Positions 7,091-8,341 of a stretch of 8,341 nt of DNA are shown piece by piece; within the stretch, counting starts at the first letter, position 1, and each line of letters starts with the position of its first letter. The stretch is from an uncultured Lachnospiraceae bacterium. Lineage in GTDB: Bacteria; Bacillota; Clostridia; Lachnospirales; Lachnospiraceae. The notes under the pieces are model-generated. The model was given only the letters and a program-made list of their open reading frames with translations, was not told the DNA's origin and did no database searches. The DNA is taken from assembly GCA_934394615.1 (NCBI GenBank), contig CAKRRJ010000090.1:1-8341 (forward strand). Direction: 5' to 3'. The position numbers were made by a program, and so were the translations under genes.

Positions 7091-7122
7091 TCCGCCCGGA
7101 CTGGAAAGACCGGTCCGGCGGA
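7091..7122 (+). other. G+C-rich hairpin between the dehydrogenase and etfB genes
   Basis: TCCGCCCGGACTGG (7091-7104) pairs with CCGGTCCGGCGGA (7110-7122) around the loop AAAGA, giving 13 base pairs with one bulged C and one G-T wobble. The bases after it are GACCACAACAC, with no T-run, so it is not a typical intrinsic terminator. It lies in the 82-base gap. It may act as an mRNA stability or processing element that sets the ratio of dehydrogenase to Etf. Confidence 0.6.
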
Positions 7123-7157
7123 GACCACAACACAGATCGAAGGAGGATATAGAGAAT

Positions 7158-7943
7158 ATGGATATTCTGGTATTTGTAAAACAGGTTCCGGATGACAGCG
7201 TGGAGATCCATCTGGACGGAGCTGGCGTACCGGCAGTAAAAGATGTAGAGAAGGTGACCAACGCGTTTGATACTTACGCACTGGAGCTTGCAGCCCGCTA
7301 TACCGAGGCAAACGGCGGTGAAGTTACCGTGGCAGCCATCGGCACCGAGGACTGCACCAGTATGATGAAAAACCTTCTGGCAGTTGGCGCAAAGAAAGCG
7401 TATTTATTCAAAGATGACGTTTTTGCAGGCGCGGATGAGGGCGCGGTGGCAGCATACCTGGCAAAGGCAGTAAAGAAATGCGAGGCAGAGAACGGACAGC
7501 CTTACGGCATGATCCTTTGCGGAAAAGAGTCTACCGATGAGATCAGCGGACAGGTTGGCGCCCGTCTGGCAGAAATTCTGGGAACCGGATTTGTATCCAG
7601 CGTAATCGAGGTAGAGCCGCAGGATGAGGGTCTTGTGGCAAAACAGGAGACGGAAGAAGGCTACATCCGCTACAGCGTGGCACAGCCGGCAGTCTTCACC
7701 ATCGCAAAACCGGCTTACGATCCGCGTTATCCAAACATCAAGGCGAAACTGGCAGCCAGAAAAGCGGTTGTTCCGGTATTTACCGCGGCAGACGCAGAAA
7801 TCTCCAAAGCAGACGCAATTGTTTCCTTAAAGAGCTACAGCGAACCGCCGAAGAGAAGCGCAGGCATCCGCATTAAGGAAAAAGAGGCAGCGGACGCAGT
7901 CAGCAAGGCAATGGAAAAGATGCTTCAGGATAAGGCATTGTAA
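7158..7943 (+). CDS. etfB: Electron-transfer flavoprotein subunit beta
   Basis: A 261-residue EtfB/FixA-family protein of normal length. With EtfA it forms the heterodimer that carries electrons to or from the acyl-CoA dehydrogenase encoded just upstream. It opens with MDILVFVKQVPD, the family N-terminus. NAFD at 35-38 replaces the usual NPxD. FAGADEGA (89-96) matches the FAGADT region. The nucleotide-binding loop GKESTDEISGQVG (122-134) corresponds to GRQAIDGDTAQVG of typical clostridial EtfB, keeping Asp127 and QVG but changing GDT to EIS. DPRYPNIK (188-195) and a C-terminal KSYSEPPKRSAG segment also fit. The ribosome binding site AGGAGG (7141-7146) lies 11 bases before the ATG, slightly long. 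In related anaerobes such Etf complexes bifurcate electrons from NADH between enoyl-CoA and ferredoxin; whether this one does is not clear given the altered loop. Confidence 0.93.
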   Translation: MDILVFVKQVPDDSVEIHLDGAGVPAVKDVEKVTNAFDTYALELAARYTEANGGEVTVAAIGTEDCTSMMKNLLAVGAKKAYLFKDDVFAGADEGAVAAYLAKAVKKCEAENGQPYGMILCGKESTDEISGQVGARLAEILGTGFVSSVIEVEPQDEGLVAKQETEEGYIRYSVAQPAVFTIAKPAYDPRYPNIKAKLAARKAVVPVFTAADAEISKADAIVSLKSYSEPPKRSAGIRIKEKEAADAVSKAMEKMLQDKAL

Positions 7944-7957
7944 GGAGGAGAGCGCAG

Positions 7958-8341
7958 ATGAACATACTGGTATATATCGAAACAAAAGAGGGAGCACCGG
8001 TTCAGGGCAGCCTGGAACTTCTGACTGCCGCAAAGGAACTGGGAGAGGTCCTGGCTGTTGCAGTAGAAGATAAGGAGGCTGCAGAGAAAACAGCAGCCCT
8101 GGGAGCAAAGGTTACCGTATTAAAAACCGGGGATACTTCGGAAGACGCGCAGACCGCAGTATTAGAGGGGTACATCAAAGAAAAACAGCCGGAGCTGGTT
8201 CTGTTTTCCGGCACCCAGTTTGGAAAAGACCTGGCACCGCGTCTGGCACAGCGTTTCGGCGCAGGATGCGTGACCGATGTAACCGCAATTGAGAAGGCCG
8301 GAGAGGGTGTGGAGTATGTACGCCCGGCATACGGCGGGACC
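7958..8341 (+). CDS. etfA: Electron-transfer flavoprotein subunit alpha, N-terminal part
   Basis: The first 128 codons are present; the gene runs off the right edge. MNILVYIETKEGAPVQGSLE matches the EtfA N-terminus, and the later SGTQFGKDLAPRLAQRFGAG (about 93-112) and RPAYGGT (122-128) match the conserved GxTxxGRDLAPRLAARLGTG and RPAYGGN blocks. The C-terminal domain, which binds the main FAD, lies outside the window. No N-terminal ferredoxin domain is present, unlike the EtfA (LctC, CarE) of some bifurcating lactate or caffeyl-CoA systems. The gap from etfB is 14 bases, and the etfB stop TAA overlaps the ribosome binding site AAGGAGG (7942-7948), so the two are tightly coupled, as expected for equal amounts of both subunits. 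Confidence 0.95.
   Translation, partial: MNILVYIETKEGAPVQGSLELLTAAKELGEVLAVAVEDKEAAEKTAALGAKVTVLKTGDTSEDAQTAVLEGYIKEKQPELVLFSGTQFGKDLAPRLAQRFGAGCVTDVTAIEKAGEGVEYVRPAYGGT

Noticed and set aside
7091..7122. Intrinsic terminator between the dehydrogenase and etfB genes
   Set aside because: The stem is strong but no T-run follows; kept as an RNA structure only.
6509..7261. 250-codon open frame on the minus strand opposite the dehydrogenase and etfB start
   Set aside because: It lies antisense to two well-supported genes, has no recognised domain and follows from codon bias of the + strand genes.

Overview
The window looks like a low-to-mid G+C Gram-positive anaerobe of the Clostridia, most likely a gut Lachnospiraceae-type organism. 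This is inferred from strong AGGAGG-type ribosome binding sites before nearly every gene, an anaerobe-style acyl-CoA dehydrogenase/EtfBA cluster, a short Smr-domain protein of a kind common in Firmicutes, and an LctP-type lactate permease. Nothing in the sequence fixes the species. All recognised genes lie on the + strand.

Left part (1-3454): the end of a type I restriction-modification operon. The first ~116 bases encode the C-terminal tail of the specificity subunit HsdS, whose stop codon overlaps the start of a full-length, apparently intact 1114-residue HsdR (N-terminal DUF4145-like domain, coiled coil, PD-(D/E)XK nuclease, SF2 translocase, EcoEI/EcoKI-like C-terminal domain). The methylase gene hsdM should lie upstream, outside the window.

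Middle (3455-4344): a small stand-alone Smr-domain gene, 83 codons from an ATG at 3520, is closed by a very strong intrinsic terminator at 3808-3857. A ~490-base AT-rich non-coding stretch follows. It holds a perfect 14-bp palindrome, a 14-bp tandem repeat, several smaller inverted repeats, a near-consensus sigma-A promoter (TTGCAC, 17-nt spacer, TATAAT) and a ~110-nt leader.

Right part (4345-8341): an operon of four genes, lctP (lactate permease), an acyl-CoA dehydrogenase, etfB and etfA (cut by the window edge). No terminator separates them, but a G+C-rich hairpin lies between the dehydrogenase and etfB genes. The usual clostridial lactate operon joins etfBA to a lactate dehydrogenase. Here the partner is an acyl-CoA dehydrogenase, so the import of lactate (or another 2-hydroxyacid) may feed a reductive acyl-CoA branch such as lactate -> lactoyl-CoA -> acryloyl-CoA -> propionyl-CoA, or serve butyryl-CoA formation. 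The deciding genes (CoA-transferase, 2-hydroxyacyl-CoA dehydratase, or lactate dehydrogenase) would be downstream and are not visible.

No mobile element, CRISPR array, tRNA or rRNA was seen. By eye, the hsd genes look more A+T-rich than the lctP-etfA operon.
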